Positions 7,499 through 15,707 of a stretch of DNA of 64,000 nucleotides are shown piece by piece. A model generated the notes under the pieces. It searched no databases, was not told the origin of the DNA, and worked only from the letters and a program-made list of their open reading frames with translations. Every line of letters begins with the position of its first letter. Within the stretch, counting starts at the first letter, position 1. The stretch is from NCBI GenBank assembly GCA_002343775.1, contig DDSH01000001.1, positions 62,001 through 126,000 of the forward strand, written 5' to 3'. The DNA comes from Anaerolineales bacterium UBA2395 (GTDB lineage Bacteria; Chloroflexota; Anaerolineae; Anaerolineales; Villigracilaceae). The position numbers and the translations under genes are program-made.

Positions 7499-8236
7499 AT
7501 GAGCAAATACGATTACGATGATTCTTCCACCTCACAAAGCCGGGGGGGGCGTCTCGACGCATGGGATCTGATGAGTATCCTTTCCCTGATCGTGACGTTC
7601 TGCCTTGTGTTGTATTTTATTGCAGTCTTCCTTGTGCCGGATTCAGCCATTAACCCGCTGAGCCCGAAAAACGCGGCGTCAAGGCTGCCCGCCACTTCCA
7701 CGCCTACGCCGATCCAGCTGCTGCCTACATGGACCCCCACCCTGCCAAATACCGACGTGACCCCAACCGCGACCATCGCACCGACACATACCCTGCAGCC
7801 CACTGCGACCATCGTCTCGTTGATCACGCCTTCCGCAACACCCATCCCGACGAATACTCCCAAAGCGCCTTTCTCCGCCACAGTGACCTACATCGACAGT
7901 ACCATCATCCACCCTGAGGCGGCATGCAACTGGCAGGGCGTTGCCGGAACCATCGTGGACTCGAAAAACGCCGATATGATCGGCATCGCCGTCCGCCTGT
8001 CCGGTTTTTACAACAACAAGACCAAAAACGAATTGACCGTGAGCGGCATTGCGCCCGCGTTCGGAAAATCCGGCTTTGAGTTCTTCCTTGGAACCGTGCC
8101 AGTTTCGTCGGATGGATTGCTCTCTGTCCAGATCTTCGACCAAGCAGGGCTCCCGCTTTCAGACCCCATCACCATTGACACCTTCAACGACTGCACAAAA
8201 AATCTCGTGCTGGTGAAGTTCAAGAAGAATCCATAA
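7499..8236 (+). CDS. Membrane-anchored surface protein with Thr/Pro stalk
   Basis: 245 residues. A hydrophilic Ser/Asp-rich N-terminus, one membrane segment (about 27-47), a long Thr/Pro stalk (about 62-125) and a C-terminal beta-rich globular domain with Cys residues near 142 and 232 that could form a disulfide. The layout predicts a single-pass protein with its C-terminal domain outside. No family recognised. GGAG lies seven bases before the ATG. The strong hairpin at 8255 ends the transcript. Confidence 0.65.
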   Translation: MSKYDYDDSSTSQSRGGRLDAWDLMSILSLIVTFCLVLYFIAVFLVPDSAINPLSPKNAASRLPATSTPTPIQLLPTWTPTLPNTDVTPTATIAPTHTLQPTATIVSLITPSATPIPTNTPKAPFSATVTYIDSTIIHPEAACNWQGVAGTIVDSKNADMIGIAVRLSGFYNNKTKNELTVSGIAPAFGKSGFEFFLGTVPVSSDGLLSVQIFDQAGLPLSDPITIDTFNDCTKNLVLVKFKKNP

Positions 8237-8254
8237 TTCCTAGAGAACAAAAAA

Positions 8255-8281
8255 ACGCCGCTGAGAAAGCGGCGTTTTTTT
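8255..8281. terminator. Bidirectional intrinsic terminator
   Basis: Stem ACGCCGCT (8255-8262) with AGCGGCGT (8268-8275), flanked by A-run and T-run. It separates the convergent surface-protein gene (plus) and ilvE (minus) and can serve both. Confidence 0.9.
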
Positions 8282-8283
8282 GT

Positions 8284-9204
8284 TTAATTCACTTCCACGT
8301 TCCAGTGTAAAAATTTCGGGTTTTTCGCGCGGACAATGTTGTCGAACGCCGCCCTCAGTTTCGAAGTGACTGGACCCATCGAACCGCTTCCAACCGGACG
8401 ATGATCGATCTTCGTCACCGCCACCACCTGTGCGGCGGTTCCGGTCATGAACATTTCTTCGGCAATGAACACCTCAGTACGGTCGATGGAGCGCTCCACC
8501 ACATCCAAACCAAGTTCCTTTTTGGCGATCTCGATGATGGAACGACGCGTAATGCCTTCGAGGATGTTATCCGTCACCGGCGGCGTGACAAGCACCCCAT
8601 CGCGTACCATGAAAACATTCATCGCCGAACCTTCCGAGAGGTGTCCGTTGTGATCGAGCACCAGCGCCTCATCGAAACCGGCGCGGTTTGCATCGGTCTT
8701 GATCAATGCAGAATTGGCGTACGCGCCCGAAACCTTCCCGCGCGCCGGAATGACGTTGTCATCGATCCGACGCCAGGAAGAAACCGTCACATGCGCGTCC
8801 GTATCGTTCTTGACATATTTCTCGAACGCCAACACGAACATGCAGAACTCATCCTTCAGATCGTGCAGGCGCACACCGATGCCCATATCCGCTTTGTAAA
8901 TGGTCGGGCGCAGGTACACATCGCGCTGCCAGTTGTCCGTCCGCAAAAGGTCGAGCGTCAATTGGATCAGGCTTTCTTCATCATAGGGAATGCTCATTGC
9001 CAGCATGCGCCCGGAGTTGAGCAGCCGCTTGAAATGGTCATAGGGACGAAAAACGAAGAGACGCTGCTTCTCTTCGTTCCAGTATGCCCGCATGCCACCG
9101 AAGACGGCGGTACCATATAAAAAACCGTGCGTGGCGATATTGATCTTTGCCTCGCTCAAGGGAACCACTCTTCCCTCAAAAAAAGCGTGTTTCGTCAGGT
9201 CCAC
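8284..9204 (-). CDS. ilvE: Branched-chain amino acid aminotransferase
   Basis: 306 residues of fold-type IV PLP enzyme. The PLP lysine is Lys157 in ARGKVSGAYANS; other landmarks are GTAVFGGMRAY, YLRPTIYKAD, and EGITRRSIIEIAKKELGL. It interconverts Leu/Ile/Val with their 2-oxoacids. The GTG at 9204 is chosen because AGGAGG lies five bases upstream; a further GTG at 9210 overlaps that ribosome site. It is a single gene, convergent with the surface-protein gene. Confidence 0.93.
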   Translation of the reverse strand: MDLTKHAFFEGRVVPLSEAKINIATHGFLYGTAVFGGMRAYWNEEKQRLFVFRPYDHFKRLLNSGRMLAMSIPYDEESLIQLTLDLLRTDNWQRDVYLRPTIYKADMGIGVRLHDLKDEFCMFVLAFEKYVKNDTDAHVTVSSWRRIDDNVIPARGKVSGAYANSALIKTDANRAGFDEALVLDHNGHLSEGSAMNVFMVRDGVLVTPPVTDNILEGITRRSIIEIAKKELGLDVVERSIDRTEVFIAEEMFMTGTAAQVVAVTKIDHRPVGSGSMGPVTSKLRAAFDNIVRAKNPKFLHWNVEVN

Positions 9205-9322
9205 GTACACCTCCTATTGAATTGAGTTGGTCGGATGAAGATTATAACTCATACAACACCCATCCCTTTTGACCGCTTCGCTTCCTTCCCCGCCCGAGCC
9301 TGCAGCCCTCCCAAAGACCCCC

Positions 9323-9371
9323 TTGACAGACAGCGGATTCGCCCCTAAAATTTATTTCGATACTCATCGAA
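9323..9371 (+). promoter_or_regulatory. Promoter and dyad operator of the ArsR-DUF2087 operon
   Basis: TTGACA (9323-9328), 17-bp spacer and TAAAAT (9346-9351) form a near-consensus sigma-70 promoter. A perfect dyad TTCGAT-actc-ATCGAA (9356-9371) covers the expected start point, a typical position for autorepression by the ArsR-type products encoded next. Confidence 0.75.
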
Positions 9372-9392
9372 TTAAATTTACGGAAGTGAACC

Positions 9393-9941
9393 ATGAACGA
9401 AATGCTCGATTTTGTCAAAGCCATGTCCCACCCCGACCGTTTGCGGATCATCGGTCTGCTCTCGCAGCGCAGCGCCACCCGCAAGGAGATCGCCGCAGAG
9501 TTGAACCTCTCTCCCAAGGATTCGCTCACACATCTCGGATTTCTGGAGTTCATCGGCGTCATCAGCCAAACTGACGGCGTTTTCACCCTCAATGAGGATA
9601 AACTCGCCACATTGGGCAAAGAGAAACTGTTCCGCACGAATGAAGTTTTCATCCCGGATGAGAAACTGGACGAAAGATCCAAAAAGATCCTCAAAGACTA
9701 CCTCAACGCAGATGGCACCATCCGTCAGATCCCGGAACAGGCGAAGATCCAACCGATCTTGAATTATCTGATCCAACACTTTGATCTCGACCGGATCTAC
9801 ACCGAACGACAAGTCAACGAGATCATCAAACGCTTCCACATCGACACAGCCGGTCTGCGGCGTGACTTGATCGATGCAGCTTTGCTCGCGCGCGAAAGTG
9901 ACGGGTCGAGATATTGGCGGGTGAAGGCAGGTGACAAATGA
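9393..9941 (+). CDS. ArsR-type winged-helix regulator with DUF2087 domain, copy 1
   Basis: 182 residues. N-terminal winged helix (about 3-75: MSHPDRLRIIGLLSQRSATRKEIAAEL) of ArsR type but without an obvious metal-binding Cys cluster, and C-terminal DUF2087 (about 98-178: LNADGTIRQIPEQAKIQPIL through YTERQVNEIIKRFHIDTAGLRRDLI). It is followed by a second copy with an ATGA overlap. Likely an autoregulated transcription factor; the ligand sensed by DUF2087 is not known. Confidence 0.8.
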   Translation: MNEMLDFVKAMSHPDRLRIIGLLSQRSATRKEIAAELNLSPKDSLTHLGFLEFIGVISQTDGVFTLNEDKLATLGKEKLFRTNEVFIPDEKLDERSKKILKDYLNADGTIRQIPEQAKIQPILNYLIQHFDLDRIYTERQVNEIIKRFHIDTAGLRRDLIDAALLARESDGSRYWRVKAGDK

Positions 9942-10495
9942 GCGAAGACCTTGTTGCCTTTTTCAAGGTCCTTTCCGATGCGAACCGGCTCAAGATCATC
10001 GGTCTGCTCGCTCAGCATCCCTACAGCGTGGAAGAGCTCGCCACGCTGCTGGGTTTGAAAGCCTCCACCGTCTCACATCACCTATCCAAGCTGTCCAAAG
10101 TCGGTCTGGTCAGCGCCAAAGCAGACAGCTACTACAACGTCTATCAACTCGACGAACAAGCCTTGAGCGAAAAGACGCGCAGCCTGTTCTCACAAGAGAA
10201 CCTTTCCGCCTCCGTCGCCGATGTGGACGCCGACGCCTATGATCGCAAGGTCATCAACGATTACACCCGCAAGGATGGCAGTCTGAAGACCATCCCGGCC
10301 CAAAAGAAAAAACTGGAAGCGGTCTTGCGGCACGTCGTCAAAGCCTTCAAAGTCGGCAAACGCTACAGCGAGAAACAGGTCAACGAAATATTAAGTGCTT
10401 ATCACCCCGATACCGCATCCCTTCGACGCGAACTGGTCGGAGCAAAATTGATGCTGCGCGAGGGCGGCGGCGGTGAGTATTGGAGAGAAGAATGA
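9938..10495 (+). CDS. ArsR-type winged-helix regulator with DUF2087 domain, copy 2
   Basis: 185 residues with the same two domains as the gene before it: winged helix with GLKASTVSHHLSKLSKVGLV recognition region (about 37-56) and DUF2087 (about 105-183, KDGSLKTIPAQKKKLEAVL, YSEKQVNEILSAYHPDTASLRREL). Copy 2 has the canonical ArsR recognition helix, whereas copy 1 has a changed one (SPKDSLTHLGFLEF), so the pair may bind as a heterodimer or have split roles. ATGA overlaps on both sides couple it to copy 1 and the acetyltransferase. Confidence 0.82.
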   Translation: MSEDLVAFFKVLSDANRLKIIGLLAQHPYSVEELATLLGLKASTVSHHLSKLSKVGLVSAKADSYYNVYQLDEQALSEKTRSLFSQENLSASVADVDADAYDRKVINDYTRKDGSLKTIPAQKKKLEAVLRHVVKAFKVGKRYSEKQVNEILSAYHPDTASLRRELVGAKLMLREGGGGEYWREE

Positions 10496-11265
10496 TCACA
10501 GAATACCCCTTAACGAAAGTCAATCGCATCCGGTTGGCGCAAGCCTTCCGAAACGTTCCCCGCGTGGATATTTCCATCGAGTGTGTGCTCGAAGACCAAA
10601 TGGGCAAAGCATTTGTGGATGATACCCAAAATCCATCCGCCTGCATGATCCAGATCGGTCCCTTTCATTATTTCGCCGGAGATGCTGCCAGCAATGGTGG
10701 ACGCGAAATGGTAAGGAACTTCCAGCCGTACAACCTGTTCATGTCCGCTTCATCCGGTTGGGCGGAGGCGTTCAAACAGGAATACAAAGAGAGATTCGTC
10801 CAGATCGAACGATACAGCTTTTCATCCGGGCAATTGGAAATCGAACATTTGAGAAAACTCTGCCAGGATTCAAAATTCGCTCAGGATGTCAGACAAATGG
10901 ATGCCGCGCTGTTGGAAACGTTGAAGGGACACGACCACTTCATCGATGTATCCGATTTCGAATCCCCCATAGATTTTGAAGATCGCGGAATCGGGTTTTA
11001 CATCGAAAAGAACGGAAAGATCATCGGCGCAGCATATTCCTCGCTGGTGTGCAGCACAGGCATCGAGGTCAGTCTGTTCGTCGAGGAAGAGTATCGGCGG
11101 CAGCGCGTTGCCACTGTCCTATCTGCCAACCTCGTGCGTTGGTGTTTGGAGCATGGCATGGATGCGCATTGGGATGCGGCAAATCTCGAGTCTTGCAAAT
11201 TGGCTGAGAAACTGGGCTACACCCCCGCTGGAAGGTACCAGGCATATTACCTAAAGGACCGATAA
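10492..11265 (+). CDS. GNAT family acetyltransferase
   Basis: 257 residues. The C-terminal 100 residues carry the GNAT acyl-CoA fold: IGAAYSSLV, EVSLFVEEEYRRQRVATVLSANLV (acyl-CoA loop near 202-206), AHWDAANLESCKLAEKLGYT. The N-terminal 120 residues form a family-specific domain (GNAT_acetyltran type). The start at 10492 overlaps the DUF2087 regulator stop as ATGA; a start 12 bases earlier lacks this coupling. Substrate unknown; it is presumably the function controlled by the two regulators. Confidence 0.75.
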   Translation: MITEYPLTKVNRIRLAQAFRNVPRVDISIECVLEDQMGKAFVDDTQNPSACMIQIGPFHYFAGDAASNGGREMVRNFQPYNLFMSASSGWAEAFKQEYKERFVQIERYSFSSGQLEIEHLRKLCQDSKFAQDVRQMDAALLETLKGHDHFIDVSDFESPIDFEDRGIGFYIEKNGKIIGAAYSSLVCSTGIEVSLFVEEEYRRQRVATVLSANLVRWCLEHGMDAHWDAANLESCKLAEKLGYTPAGRYQAYYLKDR

Positions 11266-11274
11266 TTAAAGAAA

Positions 11275-11299
11275 CCTCCCAGACCTATGATCTGGGAGG
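11275..11299. terminator. Hairpin shared by convergent genes
   Basis: CCTCCCAGA (11275-11283) pairs with TCTGGGAGG (11291-11299). It lies between the convergent GNAT (plus) and DUF711 (minus) genes; the DUF711 stop codon is inside the loop. T-runs are weak. Confidence 0.6.
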
Positions 11300-12502
11300 C
11301 TTTGCATTCAACGAAGTAATCTCATCCCCACCCAAAGGCAAATTGAGCGGACGCGAATCCAATCTCATCACTTTGCTGTTCGAGAAGAATCCAAAATCAA
11401 ATGTGGTTGCATCGCCAACTTTCTTTCCGGGGATGGGCATCAATCTCGCAGTGAGGGGCTTGTCTAACCGAAGAGACAAAGCACACAGGTCAAGAAGAAG
11501 CGGCGCGATCTCATCCGCCGACACATCGCCCGGCAATGGAACCGTATCCAACCCTGTCCCACAGACAGCCGAATACAACAGCGCATCCTTGATCGTCAGT
11601 GTGCCTTCGGCGGCGCGCTTCGCCAAAATGGAATCTTCCAAAATCGGCTGCATAAAACCATTGAAGCCGACGTGCGGAAAATCTGCACGTTCGATGGCTT
11701 CGGTGAGGATCGCAGCAGCGGCGAGCGAGCCATGCAAACCAATGTTCGGTACGCCCATGTTCTCGACGGCATTGCCAAGCGAATGCGCGTCATCGGGGAA
11801 AGGTGCGAGCGAAAAATCAACCCCGAGAAAACGCGTCGCCGCTAATTCCTGAGTCGCGATGCGCGCGATGGCTTGACCATGCTCAGTGATCTCAGCAACG
11901 AGCGCAGACCGCCCATCCTCCAAAGTCTTTTCCTCACGAAATGCACTCACCGCCACATCCGCTGACTCAACCGCGATCGCAAATGCGGGCTCATCCGCGT
12001 TCCAATATGCCGCCGGAAAGAACGGCGCACCCGCGCGGACGTTCGCCAGCGCAGCAAACCGCAAATTGGCAAACCCGTTCGGGTCGAGCGGCGCACACTT
12101 GACGATGACATCGGCACAAGCTTTGACTTGCGCCAGATGGATGGAAGTTTCATCTGCCATCACCCCGCCGAAGAAAATATTCTCGCTCGCGGCAATCGCA
12201 TCGGGAATGACCCGATAACTGTTCGGCAGCTCTGGCAACGCCGGTCCCGCTGACGCATAGGCGATGCCAACGGATTGAATCAACTTCGATACATCGTTTG
12301 CAAATTTCGGCAACTCTGCGAGATGTTTCTCCCCCAGCAATCTCGGAAATGGAATTGTCGCCAGGCGCGTCGTCTGGACTTCGTATCCCGCCGCTTCATA
12401 CGCGGATCTTGCCTTCGATAAAAAATCGCCTGCGGTATGCAGGATGTTTTCTTCAAGCGGGTATTTGGGATCGCAAAAATACGTGATGGAGCGGATCTTC
12501 AT
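11285..12502 (-). CDS. DUF711 family protein
   Basis: 405 residues matching the DUF711 (UPF0210) family by the N-terminal MKIRSITYFCDP, Gly/Ala-rich central segments (NVRAGAPFFPAAYW, GVDFSLAPFPDDAHSLGNAVENMG) and the CGTGLDTVPLPGDVS block with a conserved Cys near 312. The fold is related to glycyl-radical or formyltransferase-like proteins but no activity is established. Its stop overlaps the next gene's start as ATGA. Confidence 0.8.
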   Translation of the reverse strand: MKIRSITYFCDPKYPLEENILHTAGDFLSKARSAYEAAGYEVQTTRLATIPFPRLLGEKHLAELPKFANDVSKLIQSVGIAYASAGPALPELPNSYRVIPDAIAASENIFFGGVMADETSIHLAQVKACADVIVKCAPLDPNGFANLRFAALANVRAGAPFFPAAYWNADEPAFAIAVESADVAVSAFREEKTLEDGRSALVAEITEHGQAIARIATQELAATRFLGVDFSLAPFPDDAHSLGNAVENMGVPNIGLHGSLAAAAILTEAIERADFPHVGFNGFMQPILEDSILAKRAAEGTLTIKDALLYSAVCGTGLDTVPLPGDVSADEIAPLLLDLCALSLRLDKPLTARLMPIPGKKVGDATTFDFGFFSNSKVMRLDSRPLNLPLGGDEITSLNAKPPRS

Positions 12503-12864
12503 TTTTGCTCCTCGCCTTGTTTCTCTTCTATTTGTTTGGAGTCGGGTTTGATAAACCCCATACGCTCACCCAACAAAATAATAAAACCGGAGAGCAATCC
12601 CAGTCCGACGAAGATATAGATCATCGTAAATATTTTGCCTGCATCTGTCTTCGGGGAAAAATCACCATAGCCGACCGTTGTGAGGGTGATGATCGTGAAA
12701 TATAGCGAGTCCAGCACACGCCAGCCTTCCACTTTTGAATAAAACCATGTCCCAAGGACAAGGATACCGAGCACCCAATAAAACAAAGCGCGGAAGTCCT
12801 TGTCTTGCAAGCCATGCCAAAGGCTTTTGAGAAAACGATAGAACAAGATGAAAAAAGCTGGCAT
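12499..12864 (-). CDS. Two-helix potassium channel
   Basis: 121 residues: helix (about 25-42), pore loop with the selectivity filter TTVGYGD (about 63-69), and second helix (about 78-100), followed by a short charged C-terminus with no RCK domain. This is the minimal KcsA-like (Ion_trans_2) design, acting as a tetramer in the cytoplasmic membrane. It overlaps DUF711 by ATGA and directly follows the TrmH gene stop. Confidence 0.88.
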   Translation of the reverse strand: MPAFFILFYRFLKSLWHGLQDKDFRALFYWVLGILVLGTWFYSKVEGWRVLDSLYFTIITLTTVGYGDFSPKTDAGKIFTMIYIFVGLGLLSGFIILLGERMGFIKPDSKQIEEKQGEEQK

Positions 12865-13647
12865 TTATGTCTCCATTCCACTGCGTTGACGCATCACTTC
12901 GAACATCAGCACAGACCCGGCAACACCCGCATTCAGCGACTCAACTTCACCGGACATCGGGATGCTGATCTTCCCATTCGCCAGTTTTTTCGCATGGTCG
13001 CTCGCGCCTTCCGCTTCGCCGCCGATCATTAATGCCAACGGCTTTGTCAAATCTGTTTCCCAACAGGATGGACCGTCCATATCCGCGATGTAGACCTGTA
13101 AACCTTCCATCTGTACAACATTTTCGATTTCCTCCCAACCCATCAACCGGATCGGCAGCCTGAAATGCGCACCCATGCCGGATCGCAGCACTTTCGGGGC
13201 GAAGGCGTCCGTTGTTTCGGGCGGCAGCAGAACCGCCTGCACACCCGAAGCCGCCGCCGAACGGAGCAGCGTCCCCAAATTGCCCGGGTCACGGATCTGG
13301 TCTGGGATGAGGATGAAATTTGGTTTTTCGGGAATCGGTACATGCGTAAATTCGAGAACTGCGAGGATTCCCTGCGGCGACTCAGTCTCGCTGATGGATT
13401 TCATCACACTTGTGGAGACTTCCTCCACGTCCACGCCTTTGGACTTTAAGCCTTCAACTTGGAACCTACCCCGTTCACTCAATGTTTCATCGAACAAAAC
13501 AAAACGGAATTTCCAGCTCGTCTTTGCCGCCTCTTCGACCAGCCGCACCCCTTCCGCGACGAACGCGCCTGCTTCACGGCGTTCCTTTGAGCGTCCCAGC
13601 AGGGCGCGGACAAGTTTTACTTTTGCATTTTGATTGGATGTGATCAT
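12865..13647 (-). CDS. TrmH/SpoU family RNA 2'-O-methyltransferase
   Basis: 260 residues. N-terminal substrate-binding domain (1-100, SNQNAKVKLVRALLGRSKER) and C-terminal knotted SPOUT domain with motif 1 DQIRDPGNLGTLLRSAAA, motif 2 LMIGGEAEGAS and motif 3 SLNAGVAGSVLMFE. It methylates ribose in rRNA or tRNA using S-adenosylmethionine; the exact target (RlmB/TsnR type) cannot be read from sequence. It is coupled to the macrodomain gene by ATGA and to the K+ channel by TAAATG. Confidence 0.9.
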   Translation of the reverse strand: MITSNQNAKVKLVRALLGRSKERREAGAFVAEGVRLVEEAAKTSWKFRFVLFDETLSERGRFQVEGLKSKGVDVEEVSTSVMKSISETESPQGILAVLEFTHVPIPEKPNFILIPDQIRDPGNLGTLLRSAAASGVQAVLLPPETTDAFAPKVLRSGMGAHFRLPIRLMGWEEIENVVQMEGLQVYIADMDGPSCWETDLTKPLALMIGGEAEGASDHAKKLANGKISIPMSGEVESLNAGVAGSVLMFEVMRQRSGMET

Positions 13648-14219
13648 TCAACCCACTGCTTCATAAACGAGTCGATGGTGGCTTGGTCGAACAAAACAAT
13701 ACGGACTTGTGTCACCCCGGAGTTTTGGTTTTTAGCAAAATATTTTTCAATAGATGAGAAAATAATCCCTGCCGCGCGGTCTTTGGGAAAGCCGAAGATC
13801 CCTGTTGAGATGGCAGGCATGGAAATGGATTTGCACTGCAATTCATCGGCGACCTTTAATGAACCAGTCACAGCATCGGACAATTGCCCATCTTCATCGC
13901 CGCTTGTGCCCACATCGTGGGTATCGCCCCACACCGGACCCACAGCGTGGATCACGTACTTCGCAGGCAGGAGTCCGCCCGAGGTCCAGGCAGGAAGCGC
14001 GTGCGGCACAGGTCCATGCTTGCGGACCCAGTCATCGCTTTCCCGTTGGATCGTCGCGCCGCCTTTTTTCGAGATCGCCCATGCCACGCCGCCGCCATGC
14101 TGTAAATGTTCGTTCGCGGCATTGACAATCGCATCCACCTCTTCGAGGGTGATGTCACCTTGCACGATCTGCAACAACTGCCCCGATGGAAATTTCTTTT
14201 CTACCAACATGGAATTCAT
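13644..14219 (-). CDS. Macrodomain ADP-ribose hydrolase
   Basis: 191 residues of a stand-alone macrodomain: GDITLEEVDAIVNAANEHLQ with the conserved Asn pair, the GGGVAWAI phosphate loop (about 42-49), YVIHAVGPVW, and the second loop STGIFGFPKDRAAG. Such proteins remove ADP-ribose from proteins or deacetylate O-acetyl-ADP-ribose. First gene of a four-gene minus-strand run with an rRNA methyltransferase, K+ channel and DUF711. Confidence 0.88.
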   Translation of the reverse strand: MNSMLVEKKFPSGQLLQIVQGDITLEEVDAIVNAANEHLQHGGGVAWAISKKGGATIQRESDDWVRKHGPVPHALPAWTSGGLLPAKYVIHAVGPVWGDTHDVGTSGDEDGQLSDAVTGSLKVADELQCKSISMPAISTGIFGFPKDRAAGIIFSSIEKYFAKNQNSGVTQVRIVLFDQATIDSFMKQWVE

Positions 14220-14240
14220 GCAAATATTTTACCCCGTTAA

Positions 14241-14272
14241 AAAATACATGGGCGACCGGTCGGTCGCCCATG
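14241..14272 (-). terminator. Terminator of the infC-rpmI-rplT operon
   Basis: Perfect 11-bp stem CATGGGCGACC (14247-14257) with GGTCGCCCATG (14262-14272) and a GGTC loop, followed on the minus strand by TATTTTTT. It starts six bases after the rplT stop. Confidence 0.92.
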
Positions 14273-14277
14273 CAGAT

Positions 14278-14619
14278 TTATTTCGTTTGCGCCACAACCG
14301 CGGCAAATGCCTGCGGGTTGCGGACTGCGATGTCGGCTAGCATCTTGCGGTTGATCTCGATGTTCGCCTTCTTCATCGCCGCCACCAGACGGCTGTAGGT
14401 GGTGCCGTTCAGGCGGGCTGCTGCGTTGATACGGGCGATCCACAGCTTGCGCAGATCACGCTTGCGCACGCGGCGGTCACGAGTGGCATACCAGAGGCTC
14501 TTGAGCATTGCCTCGTTGGCGCGCTTGAAAAGCAAATGTTTCGATCCGCGCTGCCCCTTCGTGATCTTCAAAACTTTCTTGTGACGTAGATGCCCTTGCG
14601 GGCCTCCTTTAACGCGCAT
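14278..14619 (-). CDS. rplT: 50S ribosomal protein L20
   Basis: 113 residues starting MRVKGGPQGHLRHKKVLKI, with the basic N-terminal extension and globular C-terminus (LADIAVRNPQAFAAVV) of L20. It is an early 23S rRNA-binding assembly protein. Third gene of infC-rpmI-rplT; AGGAGG precedes the ATG. In other bacteria L20 represses its own operon by binding the mRNA, but the site is not conserved enough to recognise here. Confidence 0.97.
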   Translation of the reverse strand: MRVKGGPQGHLRHKKVLKITKGQRGSKHLLFKRANEAMLKSLWYATRDRRVRKRDLRKLWIARINAAARLNGTTYSRLVAAMKKANIEINRKMLADIAVRNPQAFAAVVAQTK

Positions 14620-14717
14620 GTTTTAGTACCTCCTGCAAACTCGCGGGCGTCGGTGAGGTCTTCACCAGTTGCGCACACCCGAAAGCCGCAAATAAAAAAA
14701 TCGACGACGGAATGGGC

Positions 14718-14948
14718 TTAGCCCATGTTGGGGTTCAGGCGTTTGATGCGTTTGACGTACTTGCGTCCCAAAACGGGAACCATCTCGCTCAATAACGCCT
14801 TGGTGCGGTCAGACGTGCGGCGGCGCAAATGGCTTTTGCCACCTTTCGTGCGCACGAGTACGCCGGAGCCGGTCAGGCGGAACCGTTTGGAGGTCGCCTT
14901 GTGCGTCTTCAGCTTGTATTTCTTTCCAGGTTTTGCTTTGCGAGGCAT
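14718..14948 (-). CDS. rpmI: 50S ribosomal protein L35
   Basis: 76 residues, start MPRKAKPGKKYKLKTHKATS at 14948 with AGGAG upstream; the longer upstream frame has no ribosome site. Very basic with the L35 pattern KTHKATSKRF and a C-terminal KRIKRLNP. Lies between infC and rplT as in most bacteria. Confidence 0.96.
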   Translation of the reverse strand: MPRKAKPGKKYKLKTHKATSKRFRLTGSGVLVRTKGGKSHLRRRTSDRTKALLSEMVPVLGRKYVKRIKRLNPNMG

Positions 14949-14978
14949 TCTGGAGTTTCTCCTTTCAGACAAAATAAA

Positions 14979-15004
14979 CCGCGGACATGGTTTCACGCCC
15001 GCGG
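14979..15004 (-). ncRNA. Hairpin in the infC-rpmI intergenic mRNA
   Basis: CCGCGG at 14979-14984 and again at 14999-15004 can pair around a 14-base loop. It sits in the 86-bp spacer between infC and rpmI, where translation of the downstream ribosomal genes is controlled in other bacteria. No T-run, so not a terminator. Confidence 0.4.
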
Positions 15005-15034
15005 ACGATCAACATCTTTGGGGACTTACTGCCC

Positions 15035-15607
15035 TCAGGCTTGCGATTCGTCCTTCGCCTCAGCCTGCTCGGGTTTCTCTTTCTTTTTTGCGCCGCCTTT
15101 AGAGGGAGCCAGCACCACGAGCATGGTGCGTCCTTCCATTTGCGGCGGGACCTCGATACTGGCAACATCAGAAAGGTCCTGGGCAATTTCCTTCAAATCT
15201 TCCAACGCAATTTCGGGGTAGTCCATTTCGCGACCACGGAACTTGACGGTCACGCGGACTTTATGTCCCTGATTGAGCCACCGGCGGGCATCGTCCACTT
15301 TGAAACCGCGGTGGGCTTCGTTGGTCTTCGGGCGCAGACGAATTTCCTTCACCTCGATCTTGGTTTGGGATTTCCTCGCCTCGCGTTCCTTCTTCGCCTT
15401 CTCGTAGATGAACTTGCCAAAATCCATCACACGGCAAACAGGCGGATTCGCTCCGGGCGAGACCTCTACCAGGTCCAATTCCGCTTCGCGTGCAATCTTC
15501 AAGGCTTCCTTGATGGGCACAACTCCAACATTGCCACCATCTGGACCGATCAGGCGCACTTCCGCAACGCGGATGCCCTCATTTACTCGAAATTCGTTGG
15601 CGCTTAT
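15035..15607 (-). CDS. infC: Translation initiation factor IF-3 (apparent AUA start)
   Basis: Full IF3: N-terminal domain (NEFRVNEGIRVAEVRLIGPDG), Lys-rich linker, and C-terminal domain with RGREMDYPEIA; C-terminal Lys/Glu/Ala tail. The strong ribosome site GAGGAG lies six bases before an in-frame ATA (15607-15605), giving 190 residues beginning at SANEFRVNEG. An ATG 39 bases earlier (15646) has no ribosome site and would add residues across this ribosome site. Non-AUG starts (AUU, AUC, AUA) are a known autoregulatory device of infC because IF3 rejects such codons. Operon infC-rpmI-rplT. Confidence 0.9.
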   Translation of the reverse strand: MSANEFRVNEGIRVAEVRLIGPDGGNVGVVPIKEALKIAREAELDLVEVSPGANPPVCRVMDFGKFIYEKAKKEREARKSQTKIEVKEIRLRPKTNEAHRGFKVDDARRWLNQGHKVRVTVKFRGREMDYPEIALEDLKEIAQDLSDVASIEVPPQMEGRTMLVVLAPSKGGAKKKEKPEQAEAKDESQA

Positions 15608-15668
15608 ATGTTTCTCCTCAGGAAATAGACAAAACAAATCCAGCATTTGGCTGGTTTTTAGCGGGCGA

Positions 15669-15698
15669 ATGATACCATGAAGGCGCGTGAGTCGTCAA
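15669..15698 (-). promoter_or_regulatory. Promoter of infC-rpmI-rplT
   Basis: On the minus strand TTGACG (15698-15693), 18-bp spacer, TATCAT (15674-15669). The predicted mRNA leader to the AUA start is about 55 bases. Confidence 0.6.
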
Positions 15699-15707
15699 TA
15701 AAAAGGG

